This document shows positions 27,099 to 36,993 of a DNA stretch of 64,000 nt, in pieces; the first letter of the stretch is position 1; every line of letters begins with the position of its first letter. Below the pieces are notes generated by a model, which worked only from the letters and a program-made list of their open reading frames with translations, had not been told where the DNA came from and did not search any database. Source of the DNA: Marinobacter santoriniensis NKSG1 (GTDB taxonomy: Bacteria; Pseudomonadota; Gammaproteobacteria; Pseudomonadales; Oleiphilaceae); the NCBI RefSeq assembly GCF_000347775.1, contig NZ_APAT01000013.1, positions 338,125 to 402,124 on the forward strand. Direction: 5' to 3'. A program made the translations under genes and the position numbers.

Positions 27099-28403
27099 AT
27101 GTCTTATCGCCTTTTTGTCCGGCCGGTTCCACCGTTTGCGGACGTCGCTGAAAACGCCGAAGCGCAGTTGTTCCAGTGGGCCCTGCAGGATGCCAGTGGC
27201 GATATCCAGGCCCGTGGAACCGCCGACACTCGGGATGCCATCGAGCAGACGCTTTCCCAGAATGCGCTTGATAACGTCCTGTTGATCGGCCTGATTCCCG
27301 GTGAAGAGGCTCTGTTCTGCGTCGCCGATATTCCTGCCCGGCAAAACCGTTTTATCGCACAGGCGTTACCCTATGCCGTCGAAGAACAGATTGCGCAGGA
27401 TATCGACACGGTGCACCTCGCTCTTGGTGATCATGGTGACCAGGGGTACCGGGTCGCTGCAATCGATCGTCAGGCGATGGCAAACTGGGTGGCCCTGTTC
27501 AGTCACTGGCACAACGCGCGGCTTGAAGCCGTGTATCCCGATGCCTCTCTCTTGCCGTCTACCGAAGGGGGATGGTCAATCTGTCTGGATGGCGATGGCG
27601 TCATGCTGATCAGTGAGCGGGGCGAATGGCTGGCGATGCAGGCCACCAACCTTGGCATGTTTGCGGGAACGCTGGCGGTGCCCTCCAGCGAAGACGTGGT
27701 CGCGGAGGTTCCGGTTACCCTGTATGGCACCGAGGAGGAGCTGGCATTCCAGCAGGCTCTGGTTTCGGATCTCCGGTCACAGGGACGGTTGGCGGTGAAA
27801 ACCGAAACGCTCGAAATCCGTCCCCTGGAACTGCTTGCCCACGCCTACTATCACCACCTTTGCCGCCCCATTAATCTTTGCCAGGGGGCCTTTTCCAACA
27901 AGGCAGGTCGAACCAGTACCCTCGGTCCCTGGAAGCCCCTGGTGGCGGTAGCAGCCATCTGGTTTGTTGTTCAGGTAGCGCTGGAAGCGGGAATGGGCTT
28001 TTATTATCAGAAGCAGGCTGAAAAACTCGATGAGCAGGCGATGGCTGAATACCACAAGGTATTCCCCAACGATACCAAGACCCACGCCGGCAATCTGCGG
28101 CGAGTGATCGAAGGGCGGCTCCGGGTCGCCGGTTCCCAGGGACAGGAGCTGGGGTTCATTGCGCTGATGAAATACACTGGAGAACAGTATTCCCGATTGC
28201 CGTCTTCCGGCTCGGTGACGTTCAATTCCGTGAATTTCAGCCGTACCCGTGGCGAGTTGGTGGTCGACCTGCGCGCGGACAGCTATGACCGCCTGAGCGC
28301 GCTTCGGAATGGGCTGTCTTCGCAAGGTCTGGAGGCCGAGATTGGTTCGGTCGTCAATGAATCCGGCGGTACCCGCGGCCGGCTTACGGTATCGGGAGGC
28401 TAG
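27099..28403 (+). CDS. gspL: Type II secretion protein GspL
   Basis: A 434-residue bitopic inner-membrane protein. The N-terminal cytoplasmic actin-like domain (QNRFIAQALPYAVEEQIAQD) binds GspE. A single membrane segment lies at PLVAVAAIWFVVQVALEAG (about 285-305), followed by a periplasmic ferredoxin-like domain that pairs with GspM. ATG 27099 follows the gspK stop by two bases. Length is typical. Confidence 0.92.
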   Translation: MSYRLFVRPVPPFADVAENAEAQLFQWALQDASGDIQARGTADTRDAIEQTLSQNALDNVLLIGLIPGEEALFCVADIPARQNRFIAQALPYAVEEQIAQDIDTVHLALGDHGDQGYRVAAIDRQAMANWVALFSHWHNARLEAVYPDASLLPSTEGGWSICLDGDGVMLISERGEWLAMQATNLGMFAGTLAVPSSEDVVAEVPVTLYGTEEELAFQQALVSDLRSQGRLAVKTETLEIRPLELLAHAYYHHLCRPINLCQGAFSNKAGRTSTLGPWKPLVAVAAIWFVVQVALEAGMGFYYQKQAEKLDEQAMAEYHKVFPNDTKTHAGNLRRVIEGRLRVAGSQGQELGFIALMKYTGEQYSRLPSSGSVTFNSVNFSRTRGELVVDLRADSYDRLSALRNGLSSQGLEAEIGSVVNESGGTRGRLTVSGG

Positions 28404-28405
28404 GC

Positions 28406-28936
28406 ATGCTGGAGCGACTCAAGGAACAACCTGTAATCAGCAAACTGATTACCCAGTATGATCAGCTGTCCAGGAGGGATCAGCAGGCGTTGCTGGTCCT
28501 GGCCGTAGCGGTGATGCTGGGGTTGCTTTACTTCGCGGTCTGGCGACCGGTTTCGGGGTTTGAAGAGCGAGCGGCAAGTGCCCGGGAAAATGCCGCGGAG
28601 CGCCTGTCCTGGATGCAGGCCAATCAGTCGGCAATCCGGAGCCTGGCAGGGGCGTCGGCAAGTCAACAGGCAACCGGCTCGGACAAGCCAGCGGACGGGC
28701 GCGCCCTGATGGCGCTGGTAACCAGGTCCGCCCGGGAATCCGGGCTTGCCCTGCAGCGATTCGAGCCAAGCGGTGATGACGCGATCCGGGTCTGGCTGGA
28801 CGGCGTACCCTATTCGAGCGTCGCGGCCTGGCTGGAACAGCTCAATACCCAACATGGTGTAGTGATCGATCAGGCCGCGATGGATCGTGGTAACAATCCC
28901 GGCCTGGTATCCGTTCGTTTGACCCTGGCGATTTAA
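28406..28936 (+). CDS. gspM: Type II secretion protein GspM
   Basis: A 176-residue inner-membrane protein. Cytoplasmic tail, a membrane helix (ALLVLAVAVMLGLLYFAVW, about 29-48), an Ala/Arg-rich coiled stretch and a C-terminal ferredoxin-like fold as in GspM. It stabilises GspL. It is the last recognisable gsp gene; a GNAT gene follows after 11 bases. No gspN or gspD follows. Confidence 0.88.
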   Translation: MLERLKEQPVISKLITQYDQLSRRDQQALLVLAVAVMLGLLYFAVWRPVSGFEERAASARENAAERLSWMQANQSAIRSLAGASASQQATGSDKPADGRALMALVTRSARESGLALQRFEPSGDDAIRVWLDGVPYSSVAAWLEQLNTQHGVVIDQAAMDRGNNPGLVSVRLTLAI

Positions 28937-28947
28937 AGGAGAGAGCC

Positions 28948-29622
28948 ATGAGTGACGGCACCGATAATGACAACAACAGCCCGGAACCAGTGATCGTTCG
29001 TCTGGACGAAACCGCTCGTAACGAAGCCCAGTCGATCCTCTACCACGCCTATCGTGGCGAACCCACCTTTCAGTATCTTTTCGACCACAGGAAGCCGGGT
29101 TACGATCAACGGGTTCGGGCGACGGTCCGGGAGTTGATAGATCTGTATTTCGAACACAATCATGATGCCGTGGGCGTCATGGTCGACAATTCGCTCGTGG
29201 CGGTGGCATTTATCGGCGAGCCAGAGGTTCGTATGAACCTGACCGAACAGCTCAGCTGGCGCATTCGCATGGTCCTGACGACGGGATTTGCGTCGACGCG
29301 CCGTTACATGGATTATCACGAGCAGATCAGAAATCTTCTGCCCCAGCCGCAGGCTCACCAGTTGCCTCTGATGGGGGTGAATCCGAAGTACCAGAATCGT
29401 GGCTATGGCCGCATGCTACTCAAGGCCATAGAGCGGGTCTGTGCGGATAACCCAAGGGGGAGCGGGATTGTTCTGGATACCGGTAACAGCCGGTACCTGC
29501 CTTTCTACGAATCCGAGGGATTCCGCAGCCTCGGACAAGTCCGTTTGGGCGATTTCGAGGATCATGTCCTGTTTCGGGAAACGGCTGCGGTTAACGAGGC
29601 CAAGGCCAGCGAGCCCGGCTAA
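28948..29622 (+). CDS. GNAT family N-acetyltransferase
   Basis: A 224-residue acetyltransferase. The acetyl-CoA pyrophosphate loop is [13 protein letters not shown] (Q/R-x2-G-x-G/A) near residues 150-162, preceded by the beta4 strand [11 protein letters not shown] and followed by [18 protein letters not shown], the usual GNAT C-terminal half. The acceptor substrate is unknown. AAAGGAGAGAGCC is a strong ribosome site before ATG 28948. It lies just 11 bases after gspM and 26 bases before gorA, so it may be co-transcribed with the secretion operon by read-through, though no functional link to secretion is evident. Confidence 0.87.
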   Translation: MSDGTDNDNNSPEPVIVRLDETARNEAQSILYHAYRGEPTFQYLFDHRKPGYDQRVRATVRELIDLYFEHNHDAVGVMVDNSLVAVAFIGEPEVRMNLTEQLSWRIRMVLTTGFASTRRYMDYHEQIRNLLPQPQAHQLPLMGVNPKYQNRGYGRMLLKAIERVCADNPRGSGIVLDTGNSRYLPFYESEGFRSLGQVRLGDFEDHVLFRETAAVNEAKASEPG

Positions 29623-29648
29623 AGTCCATCATTTCAATAGGAGACGCT

Positions 29649-31007
29649 GTGTCTGACCAGGAATATGACCTGATTGTTATTGGAGCCGGATCCGGTGGTG
29701 TCCGCCTGGCCAGAATGTCTGCCCAGCGGGGTGCCCGTGTGGCGGTGGTTGAATCGCGGTATCTCGGTGGAACCTGCGTCAACGTGGGCTGCGTCCCCAA
29801 AAAGCTGTTCGTGTATGGCGCCCACGTCCATGAAGACCTGGAAGACGCTGCAGGTTACGGCTGGAACGTCCCGGTCGACGATGTCACATTCGACTGGTCG
29901 ACGTTGGTGGCCAACAAAAATGCTGAAATCGAACGCCTCAACGGCATCTACGGCCGCCTGCTGGAGAATGCGGGTGTCACCGTCATCCAGGGTACCGCGT
30001 CACTCCAGGATGCCAATACCGTCGTGGTTGGCGATTCCGTCTACAGCGCCCGCCATATCACGGTGGCAACCGGAAGTTGGCCCATCATTCCGGAGGTGCC
30101 GGGCAAGGAATACATCCTGACCTCCAATGAGATGTTCTATTTGCCTCAACTTCCCAAGCACGCCGTGGTCTGGGGTGGTGGCTACATCGCGGTCGAGTTT
30201 GCCGGCATTCTGGCCGGGCTCGGAGTAGAAACAACGCTGATCTATCGGGGAGAGCTGTTCCTCCGGGGATTTGATGACGATATCCGTCGCTTCACCGAAC
30301 AGGAAATGCGGAAGAAGGGCATTCAGCTCCAGTTCAATACGAACATCGAATCCGTCGAATCGTCGGGCACACAATACAAGGTTCAACTCACCAACGGAGA
30401 GGTACTGGAGACCGGACTGGTCATGGCCGCGACCGGTCGCCGGGCCCTGGTAGATGGTCTTGGGCTCACGGAACTGGGCGTGGAACTCAATGAGTCTGGC
30501 CAGATTGTGGTGGATGAGCATTTCCAGACAGCAGTTCCCTCCATCAGCGCGCTGGGCGATGTGATCGGCACCCCACAGCTCACACCGGTGGCCCTGGCCC
30601 AGGCAATGGTTCTTTCCCGCCGCCTGTTTGGCGACGGGCAGGGCGAGATGGACTACTCGGCCATTCCGACCGCGGTTTTCTGCCAGCCCAATATCGGTAC
30701 TGTTGGCCTCACGGAGAGCGAGGCGAGAGCCGAAGGCTACGACCTGGCCATCTACAAGTCTGAATTCCGCCCCATGAAACACACCCTCAGTGGGCGGGAC
30801 GAACGGTGCCTGATGAAGCTGGTCGTCGACAAGCATTCCGATCGGGTTCTGGGCGCCCATATGGTGGGCCCCGATGCCGGAGAGATCACTCAGGGACTGG
30901 CGGTCGCCATCAAGGCGGGTGCGACCAAGGCCCAGTTTGACTCAACCCTGGGCATTCATCCGACCTCGGCCGAGGAATTTGTCACGATGAGAGAGCCGGT
31001 CGCCTGA
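29649..31007 (+). CDS. gorA: Glutathione-disulfide reductase
   Basis: A 452-residue FAD-dependent pyridine nucleotide-disulfide oxidoreductase that reduces GSSG with NADPH in the cytoplasm. The FAD motif [17 protein letters not shown] is followed by the redox-active [15 protein letters not shown] (Cys about 42 and 47). The NADPH-binding [21 protein letters not shown] follows, and the C-terminal HPTSAEEFV carries the catalytic His-Glu pair. V-N-V-G-C-V-P-K-K fits glutathione reductase better than dihydrolipoamide or mercuric reductase. The start is GTG 29649, after AGGAGA. Length is standard. Confidence 0.93.
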   Translation: MSDQEYDLIVIGAGSGGVRLARMSAQRGARVAVVESRYLGGTCVNVGCVPKKLFVYGAHVHEDLEDAAGYGWNVPVDDVTFDWSTLVANKNAEIERLNGIYGRLLENAGVTVIQGTASLQDANTVVVGDSVYSARHITVATGSWPIIPEVPGKEYILTSNEMFYLPQLPKHAVVWGGGYIAVEFAGILAGLGVETTLIYRGELFLRGFDDDIRRFTEQEMRKKGIQLQFNTNIESVESSGTQYKVQLTNGEVLETGLVMAATGRRALVDGLGLTELGVELNESGQIVVDEHFQTAVPSISALGDVIGTPQLTPVALAQAMVLSRRLFGDGQGEMDYSAIPTAVFCQPNIGTVGLTESEARAEGYDLAIYKSEFRPMKHTLSGRDERCLMKLVVDKHSDRVLGAHMVGPDAGEITQGLAVAIKAGATKAQFDSTLGIHPTSAEEFVTMREPVA

Positions 31008-31044
31008 TCTTTATCGAGAAACTGTCGCTCAAGGACGAGCGCAT

Positions 31045-32991
31045 TCAAACCGGCAACCACCGACTCAGCACTTCCCGTAGCTTTTCTTTCCTCACTGGCT
31101 TGGCCAGATAGCCGTTCATACCGTTTTCCAGACAGGTTGCCTCGGTACCTGGCAGGACATCGGCCGTCAGAGCGATGATTGGAGTCCCCAGCTGGCCATT
31201 GCTCTGCTCCCATTCACGGATATGCCTCGTTGCTTCGTAGCCGTCCATGACCGGCATTTGGCAATCCATCAGGATCACGTCATAGCCTCTGTGATTGCCT
31301 TTGACCATGGCCACGGCCTGCTTGCCGTTTTCGGCCGTGTCCGTCTGGAATCCGAGACGGGACAGCATCGCCGAGGCGACCCGCTGGTTGACGGCGTTGT
31401 CCTCGACGACCAGGGCATGATTGCTCCCTTCCACAGGCTCACGGGATCTGACCGGAGGCGATGCCGGAGCGGTTTCTCCCGGCGAGGCCAACTCGAAGGG
31501 GAGCTCGAAACGGAATGAGGATCCCTTTCCAAAGTCCGTTTCCACCTGAATGTGCCCGCCCATCAGTTCCACCAGCCTTTGAACCAGTGCGAGCCCCATT
31601 CCGGTCCCGCCATAGCCCCGGGTACTGCCAGTCTCCAACTGTTCGAACGAGTTGAAAATATCGTGTAGCCGGTCGTTGGGGATCCCCGTGCCGGAATCAC
31701 TGACCGAGCAGTTCAGCAGGATACAGTTGTCCTCAAGAGGAAAGCAGCCAGCCTGGATATTAATGAAGCCTTCGCCGGTAAATTTGATGGCGTTGTCGAG
31801 CAGGCCGGCGAGGATCTGTCGCAGGCGGGCGGCATCTCCGATAACGACCGGGCGATCGGGCCACTCGCCGAAGAAGGTCAGATTCAGAACCAACGCCTGT
31901 TGTTCCGCCGTATGGCGATACGATGCGGAGCAATTGGTGATCAGTTCCCGGAGGTCGAATTCGCGGTTATCCAGCTCAAGGGATCCGCTGTCCATCCTGG
32001 CGTAGTCCAGAATATCGCTGATCACTGTGAGCAGGTCTTCGGTGGATTGCCGGGCGGTTTGCAGATAGTCCCGTTGCCGTGGCGTCAACGGTTCTTCCTG
32101 GACCAGATCAACCATACCCAATACGCCGTTGAGTGGTGTCCGGAGTTCGTGGCTCATGGTCGCCAGAAACTCGGACTTGGCGTGGCTGGCCATCTCCGCC
32201 TTTTCACGGGCCGCCTCGGACGCCGCGAGTACCTGATCCCGGCCAGTTTCAAGGGAATCAAGATGTTGAGAAAGCGTATTGAGTTGTTCTTCCAGGTTGA
32301 TGATTTCCCGGGAGTTTTTGTGATCCGATATGGGTGATTGCCGGTAATCTCGGTCGATCAGCCGTCCAATTCTGGCAGAGAGCCCATGGATAGGTGCGAG
32401 AATGGATCCGAGAAAGTGCCGGATCAACAGAATGGTGAACAGCAGCAGTGCCACACCGACCGCAATGGAGGTCCAGAGAATATCCTGCCGCTTGGCTTCG
32501 AGAGAACGCGTGCTGACCGCAACCTCCACGGTTCCCACGCGAAGCGCTCCGGTATCAAATCCATACTCGAGTTCGAACCACTCGTTGGCCTCATTGGAAC
32601 CGATCTGAAGCGGTTGTTGCAGGATTTCGGATTTGAACGTGAGAAAGTGTCGACCCGCACCGGGGCCGGAAGCACCGGGGGCCGTGACCAGGCCGACTTC
32701 CTCTCCCAGTACGTCCGTCACTCTTACCCAATCCGCATCACTGTGTTTCAGCGACTGAGTAAGCAACTTTTCAAGGGCCGACCGGTTTCCGGAGACGACA
32801 GGGTATTCGAGGGCCGGAGCGAGACTGTCCGCCAACATCTGACCGGTGTTGGTCAGATTCTGGCGGGCATCCTCCAGCCGTGCCGAGGTGAAGAAGCCCA
32901 TGAGCACGATGAACATCACGACGGCAGGGAGGGCGCCCAGAACCAATAGCTTGCGGGACAGGGGAGCAGATTGTGTGGAGGCCTTACTCAT
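31045..32991 (-). CDS. Hybrid sensor histidine kinase with receiver domain
   Basis: A 648-residue membrane kinase. TM1 is near the N-terminus ([20 protein letters not shown]). A periplasmic sensor of about 130 residues, TM2 ([20 protein letters not shown]) and a HAMP-like linker follow. The phospho-accepting His lies in [15 protein letters not shown], and the ATP-binding domain has DNAIKF, GTGIPND and [12 protein letters not shown]. The receiver carries its phospho-Asp in [16 protein letters not shown] and a conserved Lys in GYLAKPVRK. It ends with no HPt or DNA-binding output, so the partner is elsewhere. ATG 32991 has GGGAGGGACGAGG upstream and overlaps the end of the binding-protein gene by eight bases. 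It is the last gene of the receptor/binding protein/kinase operon, which suggests it senses the ligand they handle. Confidence 0.92.
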   Translation of the reverse strand: MSKASTQSAPLSRKLLVLGALPAVVMFIVLMGFFTSARLEDARQNLTNTGQMLADSLAPALEYPVVSGNRSALEKLLTQSLKHSDADWVRVTDVLGEEVGLVTAPGASGPGAGRHFLTFKSEILQQPLQIGSNEANEWFELEYGFDTGALRVGTVEVAVSTRSLEAKRQDILWTSIAVGVALLLFTILLIRHFLGSILAPIHGLSARIGRLIDRDYRQSPISDHKNSREIINLEEQLNTLSQHLDSLETGRDQVLAASEAAREKAEMASHAKSEFLATMSHELRTPLNGVLGMVDLVQEEPLTPRQRDYLQTARQSTEDLLTVISDILDYARMDSGSLELDNREFDLRELITNCSASYRHTAEQQALVLNLTFFGEWPDRPVVIGDAARLRQILAGLLDNAIKFTGEGFINIQAGCFPLEDNCILLNCSVSDSGTGIPNDRLHDIFNSFEQLETGSTRGYGGTGMGLALVQRLVELMGGHIQVETDFGKGSSFRFELPFELASPGETAPASPPVRSREPVEGSNHALVVEDNAVNQRVASAMLSRLGFQTDTAENGKQAVAMVKGNHRGYDVILMDCQMPVMDGYEATRHIREWEQSNGQLGTPIIALTADVLPGTEATCLENGMNGYLAKPVRKEKLREVLSRWLPV

Positions 32992-33961
32992 CCTCGTCCC
33001 TCCCGTGTTGCGCCAGGGCATCGTTAATAAGCCGGGTAATCTCGTTGGCGTCTGGCAGCGGAATATTAAGAGAGCGGGCCACCTGACGGTTCAACGATAT
33101 TCGATAGTCCTGAGGGTATGTTGGAGGCGGCAAACGGCCAGTTTCGAAAAACCGTCCAATAAGCTGCGCGGCAACGTCGGCCATCTCCTGGAAGGGAGCA
33201 TACCCGGAGGCGAGCGATCCGGCTTTGACATAGGCCTGGCTGGGACCAATAACAATACGGTTGCGCCTGTACGCCGTTAAAAGGATGTGTTTGATTGTGC
33301 GGGGGTTGTAAATACTCTCGTCGTGGGATGCCAGCAGAAAATCGCCATAATTGAGAGCTCTTACCAGGGTCGGGATCAGCCGGTCCATCGAGTCAACCAC
33401 GAAGACACGGGCTTGCAGATCAAACGCCGGCAATTGATCAAGGAGCGGCTCGTAAACGCCCACCGATTCGGGCGAGGCCAGTATCGCAATCCGGCTTGCA
33501 TGGGGAAGTATGGCTTTTCCTGCCAGTGCCTGGCGCAGAAGGGGAACGTCATAGAATACGGCCGAGATCTGACCGGGATATTCCTCCGTGTATTTCTGAA
33601 TGAAGGACTTCTGAACCAGGAATGCGAGGACCGACGCGTCACGGTTGGTCTGACGAATATGCGAGAAGGCCTTGGGGCCAATCGCGATAATCGGCTCATT
33701 GTCAATCAGCGCCGACTGCTCATCACTGATGCTTCGCAGTTCCGTGTTCGGCCCGAACGCCGTCTGGAACAGGTCAAACACATGCTGATCCAGAGCAGTG
33801 TTGCCGGAACCGGCAACATAAACCGTCCGCGACGGGGGTTCCTGCGCAACGGCGGGTTCACCGAGGGTAACCATCACCAAAGCCAACATCAGCGCCAGCC
33901 AGGCTGGCCCAGCGGGCCAAAGGTTCCCTTTGTTGCAGAAAATGCCGAATGTTCGCCTCAT
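32984..33961 (-). CDS. Periplasmic ABC-type substrate-binding protein (ABC_sub_bind-like)
   Basis: A 325-residue exported protein. The signal peptide core WLALMLALVMVTLG ends at AVAQE, giving a periplasmic product. The body resembles the two-lobe uncharacterised ABC substrate-binding family of COG2984: IIAIGPKAFSHI, VLAFLVQKSFI, RIAILASPESVGVY and LLASHDESIYNPRTIKHIL fit its alternating strands. No ABC permease or ATPase gene lies nearby, so it may act as a ligand-binding sensor for the kinase rather than in transport. ATG 33961 is preferred over TTG 33976. It lies 37 bases after the TonB receptor gene and overlaps the kinase gene. The ligand is unknown. Confidence 0.75.
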   Translation of the reverse strand: MRRTFGIFCNKGNLWPAGPAWLALMLALVMVTLGEPAVAQEPPSRTVYVAGSGNTALDQHVFDLFQTAFGPNTELRSISDEQSALIDNEPIIAIGPKAFSHIRQTNRDASVLAFLVQKSFIQKYTEEYPGQISAVFYDVPLLRQALAGKAILPHASRIAILASPESVGVYEPLLDQLPAFDLQARVFVVDSMDRLIPTLVRALNYGDFLLASHDESIYNPRTIKHILLTAYRRNRIVIGPSQAYVKAGSLASGYAPFQEMADVAAQLIGRFFETGRLPPPTYPQDYRISLNRQVARSLNIPLPDANEITRLINDALAQHGRDEDE

Positions 33962-33998
33962 ACCATCCCGGGTCAACGTGTCCTTTCCCTGTTATACG

Positions 33999-36233
33999 TC
34001 AGAATCTCAAACCGGCTTCAACGTAAAACTGATTTGGATCCTTGATGTTGTTATCGGTGCGCAGCACCGGTTCATCGTTCACGTAATGCTGCATCGTCAT
34101 CGCCAGCTGACCGGTAACCCGAGGCATGTAAAAGGTCTTGGCCAGACGGAAGTCAATTCGCTGAGACAGCGTGTCGTTTATGTTATTCGCCCAGTACATG
34201 GCACTGGAGAATTTCAGGTTATAGGGCAATTCCTGAATGGCCGCGACACTGCCGGAGTGCCTTGCGGACAAGCGGCTCATGAGACTGACGGCTTTGTTCT
34301 GAACCTTTTGCGACACGTCTGACGGACCGGTATACCATCCATCCTGGTCCAGGTAGCCATAGGTCGTCCGCAGCGTCGTGCCGGGAAACTGGAGCTGTGC
34401 TTCAACCTCGAATCCTTGCTGGTCGATGGCGACATTGTTGTCGATGTTCCAGGTATCGAAGGAAATGAACCCACTGATCATATCCCTCATATGATCATCG
34501 AACGCGCGGACCTCGAGCTGGAACATGCCTTCGTCGAGCGGAAACTGGCCAAAATAGCTGATTTCTCGGGAGACAATCCGCTCCGCATCCAGCTTCTGGC
34601 CAAGTGTCGACGTGGCAGGGTCTTCCAGGAGGTCTGTGGTGTCAGCGCGAATTCCGTCATACACGGAGAATTGAGAGGGTGCGATATCGCGCAACGTATA
34701 GCCGTAGTCCGGGGATTGCTCATAGGAATCCGGTGTCCTGACCGCCTCTGAATACACAAAGCGTAGCGCATGATGAGAGTTCAGCACGAAGTTGGCCGCC
34801 AACCTCGGTGAAAAATAATCGTCGTGCGTGGTCGTGGTCCGCTCCCAGTTGCCCCCAGCATTGAGTGTCAGCCAGTGGACGGGGGTGTATTCCAGGTTTC
34901 CAAAGACACGGCTCTGGTAATCATGCCCGGTGCCACTGAAATAGGTCTCGGAAGTGTAGGTATCTTCGCGGTAGCCAATACCGGAAACCAGTTTCAGGTC
35001 CGGGTTGAAAACCCGGGTATCCTGCAGTTCAAATTCAAGTCGGGAGTCCTCGATATCGGCGTTAACCAACGCTGTGAAAGGGTCCGTCGAGGGATCGAAG
35101 CAGGTGCCGGGGTTCGCGACCAATGGCGTGCCATTGTCCAGACAGGTGAGCACGCTCGAAGGCTGCAGTATGTGCCAGCGCTGATGCCGTTTAAAACTCT
35201 CGTAGCTGATCTGCAGATGGTAAAAATGATCGGAAGAGGGCGTGAAATTGAGCTTGGTTTGCATGTGCAGGTCCCGAACATCGATGTCGGGGTTTTCCTG
35301 GGCGTTCAGTTCGCCATCTTCCAGACGGTCTTCCTCATTGATCCCGTCGACCACGCCCGCGCGGAACTCGGCGTTGAATCCGGAGTTGAGGTTTAACCGG
35401 GAATCGTAGTTGAGCACGTTCATGTCGTGGCCGTTATGGTACGGATTCTGGTCGTATCGGCCGGTATCGGAATTGTGTTTTATGGCGTAGTCAAACCCAT
35501 CCGACTGACGCTTTTCAAACGCCACCCGCCAGTCGTAATCGCTGCTGGCGTCGCCGACCGACGCGAAGCTGCGCATATACTGCCGGGAGCCACGAACGGT
35601 GCGCAGTTCAACACCGGCAGTGTCCGCAGGATCCCGGGTAATAAAGTTGATCGTTCCCAGAAAGGCATTGATGCCGTACGCCGCCGAGTTGGGTCCCCGT
35701 GCCACTTCCACCCGCTCGATCATTTCCAGGGGGACCGGCATGCTCTGCCAGTCCATGTCCGCCAGGGTAGTGCGATAGGCAGTTCGCCCATCCACCAGAA
35801 CCTGCATGCGCCGCTGTTCGTAGTGAACGGTGCCATGGTAGGTGACCACGGGTTGATCACTACCGACAGCGGTCACTACCATGCCGGGCACAAGGCGGAA
35901 GATCTCTGCGAGACTCATGACGCCCAGGTCACGGATCATATCCCCGTCGATGACCGTGGTAGATCCGGGAACCCGAACTTTGGGCTGTCGCAGTCGTGTC
36001 GTCGTTAATACTTCCGGTACGTTTTGGTCGAATCCGTAAAATCCGGTGTCCGGCGATAACGTGGTGCTGCCTGCCTCCTGGGACCAGGCATTGGAGGATA
36101 GAAGTAGCAGTGAGCCACCAAGAATCCAGAGCGGTCGAATGGAGGTTGAAATCGCGCGATGGAGCGGGTTTTCTGTGAAACCGGAGTTCGTAACGGTCGT
36201 GGATATCGTTTTATAATTTGTCTTGCCGAGCAC
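33999..36233 (-). CDS. TonB-dependent outer-membrane receptor
   Basis: A 744-residue receptor. After a signal region (PLWILGGSLLLLSSNAWSQ) comes the plug domain: VPGSTTVIDGDMIRDLGV, IFRLVPGMVVTAVGS, ERVEVARGPNSAAYGINAF, and LGTINFITRDPADTAG. A 22-strand-type beta barrel follows and ends in an aromatic residue (YVEAGLRF), as outer-membrane barrels do. It imports a scarce ligand with energy from TonB-ExbBD. The closest flavour is the siderophore/cobalamin/heme superfamily but the ligand cannot be assigned. The start is GTG 36233 with an unusually long positive N-region before the signal core; no better in-frame start is present. It heads the operon with the binding protein and hybrid kinase. 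Confidence 0.9.
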   Translation of the reverse strand: MLGKTNYKTISTTVTNSGFTENPLHRAISTSIRPLWILGGSLLLLSSNAWSQEAGSTTLSPDTGFYGFDQNVPEVLTTTRLRQPKVRVPGSTTVIDGDMIRDLGVMSLAEIFRLVPGMVVTAVGSDQPVVTYHGTVHYEQRRMQVLVDGRTAYRTTLADMDWQSMPVPLEMIERVEVARGPNSAAYGINAFLGTINFITRDPADTAGVELRTVRGSRQYMRSFASVGDASSDYDWRVAFEKRQSDGFDYAIKHNSDTGRYDQNPYHNGHDMNVLNYDSRLNLNSGFNAEFRAGVVDGINEEDRLEDGELNAQENPDIDVRDLHMQTKLNFTPSSDHFYHLQISYESFKRHQRWHILQPSSVLTCLDNGTPLVANPGTCFDPSTDPFTALVNADIEDSRLEFELQDTRVFNPDLKLVSGIGYREDTYTSETYFSGTGHDYQSRVFGNLEYTPVHWLTLNAGGNWERTTTTHDDYFSPRLAANFVLNSHHALRFVYSEAVRTPDSYEQSPDYGYTLRDIAPSQFSVYDGIRADTTDLLEDPATSTLGQKLDAERIVSREISYFGQFPLDEGMFQLEVRAFDDHMRDMISGFISFDTWNIDNNVAIDQQGFEVEAQLQFPGTTLRTTYGYLDQDGWYTGPSDVSQKVQNKAVSLMSRLSARHSGSVAAIQELPYNLKFSSAMYWANNINDTLSQRIDFRLAKTFYMPRVTGQLAMTMQHYVNDEPVLRTDNNIKDPNQFYVEAGLRF

Positions 36234-36268
36234 AGTGAAAGCCTGATTTTTGGTTACAGATTTTTTAT

Positions 36269-36286
36269 GTCCCTATCGTAAGGGAC
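36269..36286. promoter_or_regulatory. Perfect inverted repeat upstream of the TonB receptor operon
   Basis: GTCCCT at 36269-36274 and AGGGAC at 36281-36286 flank a six-base centre in the 124-base divergent region between the TonB receptor gene and the J-like gene. It lies 36 bases upstream of the receptor start codon. It could be an operator or a leader hairpin; the cognate regulator is unknown. Confidence 0.35.
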
Positions 36287-36357
36287 CCGTCCATATTTGT
36301 CTTTGAAATAATGTAATCTCTTTAGTCATACCAAGACCGCACGGGAGTGATTGCCGA

Positions 36358-36993
36358 ATGAGTTGCTGGGACATACTGGGAATAGAGCCGACACAGGATC
36401 GGGAGCGAATCCGTGCAGCCTACGAGCAGCAGCTCAAGTTTGCATCGCAAGAGGAATCCCGGCGACTCGCGGATGCCCTTCGTGAAGCCCTGGGGGAGCC
36501 GCTTTCCGAACCAGAAATGCCCGTCGCTTCACCCTCGGTTCAGTCTGAATCTTCCCACGCCGAGCCCCAGCCGCTGGATGCTCAGGATGGTCAGGTTGTC
36601 CGTGAGGTGGTCATCCAGGTCAACGCGCTCCTGAATGATAGTAAACGCAGTGAGGATGTCGGTATCTGGAAGGCGATTCTCTGTGAACCGCCGGCTGACA
36701 AACCCGCTGTCAGGTCGGCCATTGCAGAGCGTCTCGAAGCCCAGCTGAAACCGACTGCGGAAAATGGCGGTTTGCCGGCGCCGGTTGCGCGCTTTCTCGG
36801 GGACTGGTTTGAGTGGCATTCCCTAAAGGCTGTTCCGGAACCGGACGAACCCGGCGTAATGGCAGAACCCGATCGGCCAGATGATGACGAAGAGCAGCCG
36901 CCGCAGATGGTCAATTTCTGGCCGGCGGTGGTTGGCTGGATCATTGGTCTAGCGATCCTCGCCGCCATTTTCGGGGGCATGGGCGGCCACTGA
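36358..36993 (+). CDS. J-domain-like membrane-anchored protein lacking HPD
   Basis: A 211-residue protein. The N-terminus CWDILGIEPTQDRERIRAAYEQQL resembles the first two helices of a DnaJ J-domain, but the His-Pro-Asp loop that stimulates DnaK is missing. The sequence then runs into a Ser/Pro/Gln-rich linker, a helical middle of about 70 residues, an acidic stretch (DRPDDDEEQPP) and one C-terminal membrane helix (WPAVVGWIIGLAILAAIFGG). It looks tail-anchored in the inner membrane with its body in the cytoplasm. Its 3' end overlaps the convergent transporter gene by 45 bases. GGGAG precedes ATG 36358. Function is unknown; binding a DnaK-type chaperone is unlikely without HPD. Confidence 0.7.
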   Translation: MSCWDILGIEPTQDRERIRAAYEQQLKFASQEESRRLADALREALGEPLSEPEMPVASPSVQSESSHAEPQPLDAQDGQVVREVVIQVNALLNDSKRSEDVGIWKAILCEPPADKPAVRSAIAERLEAQLKPTAENGGLPAPVARFLGDWFEWHSLKAVPEPDEPGVMAEPDRPDDDEEQPPQMVNFWPAVVGWIIGLAILAAIFGGMGGH

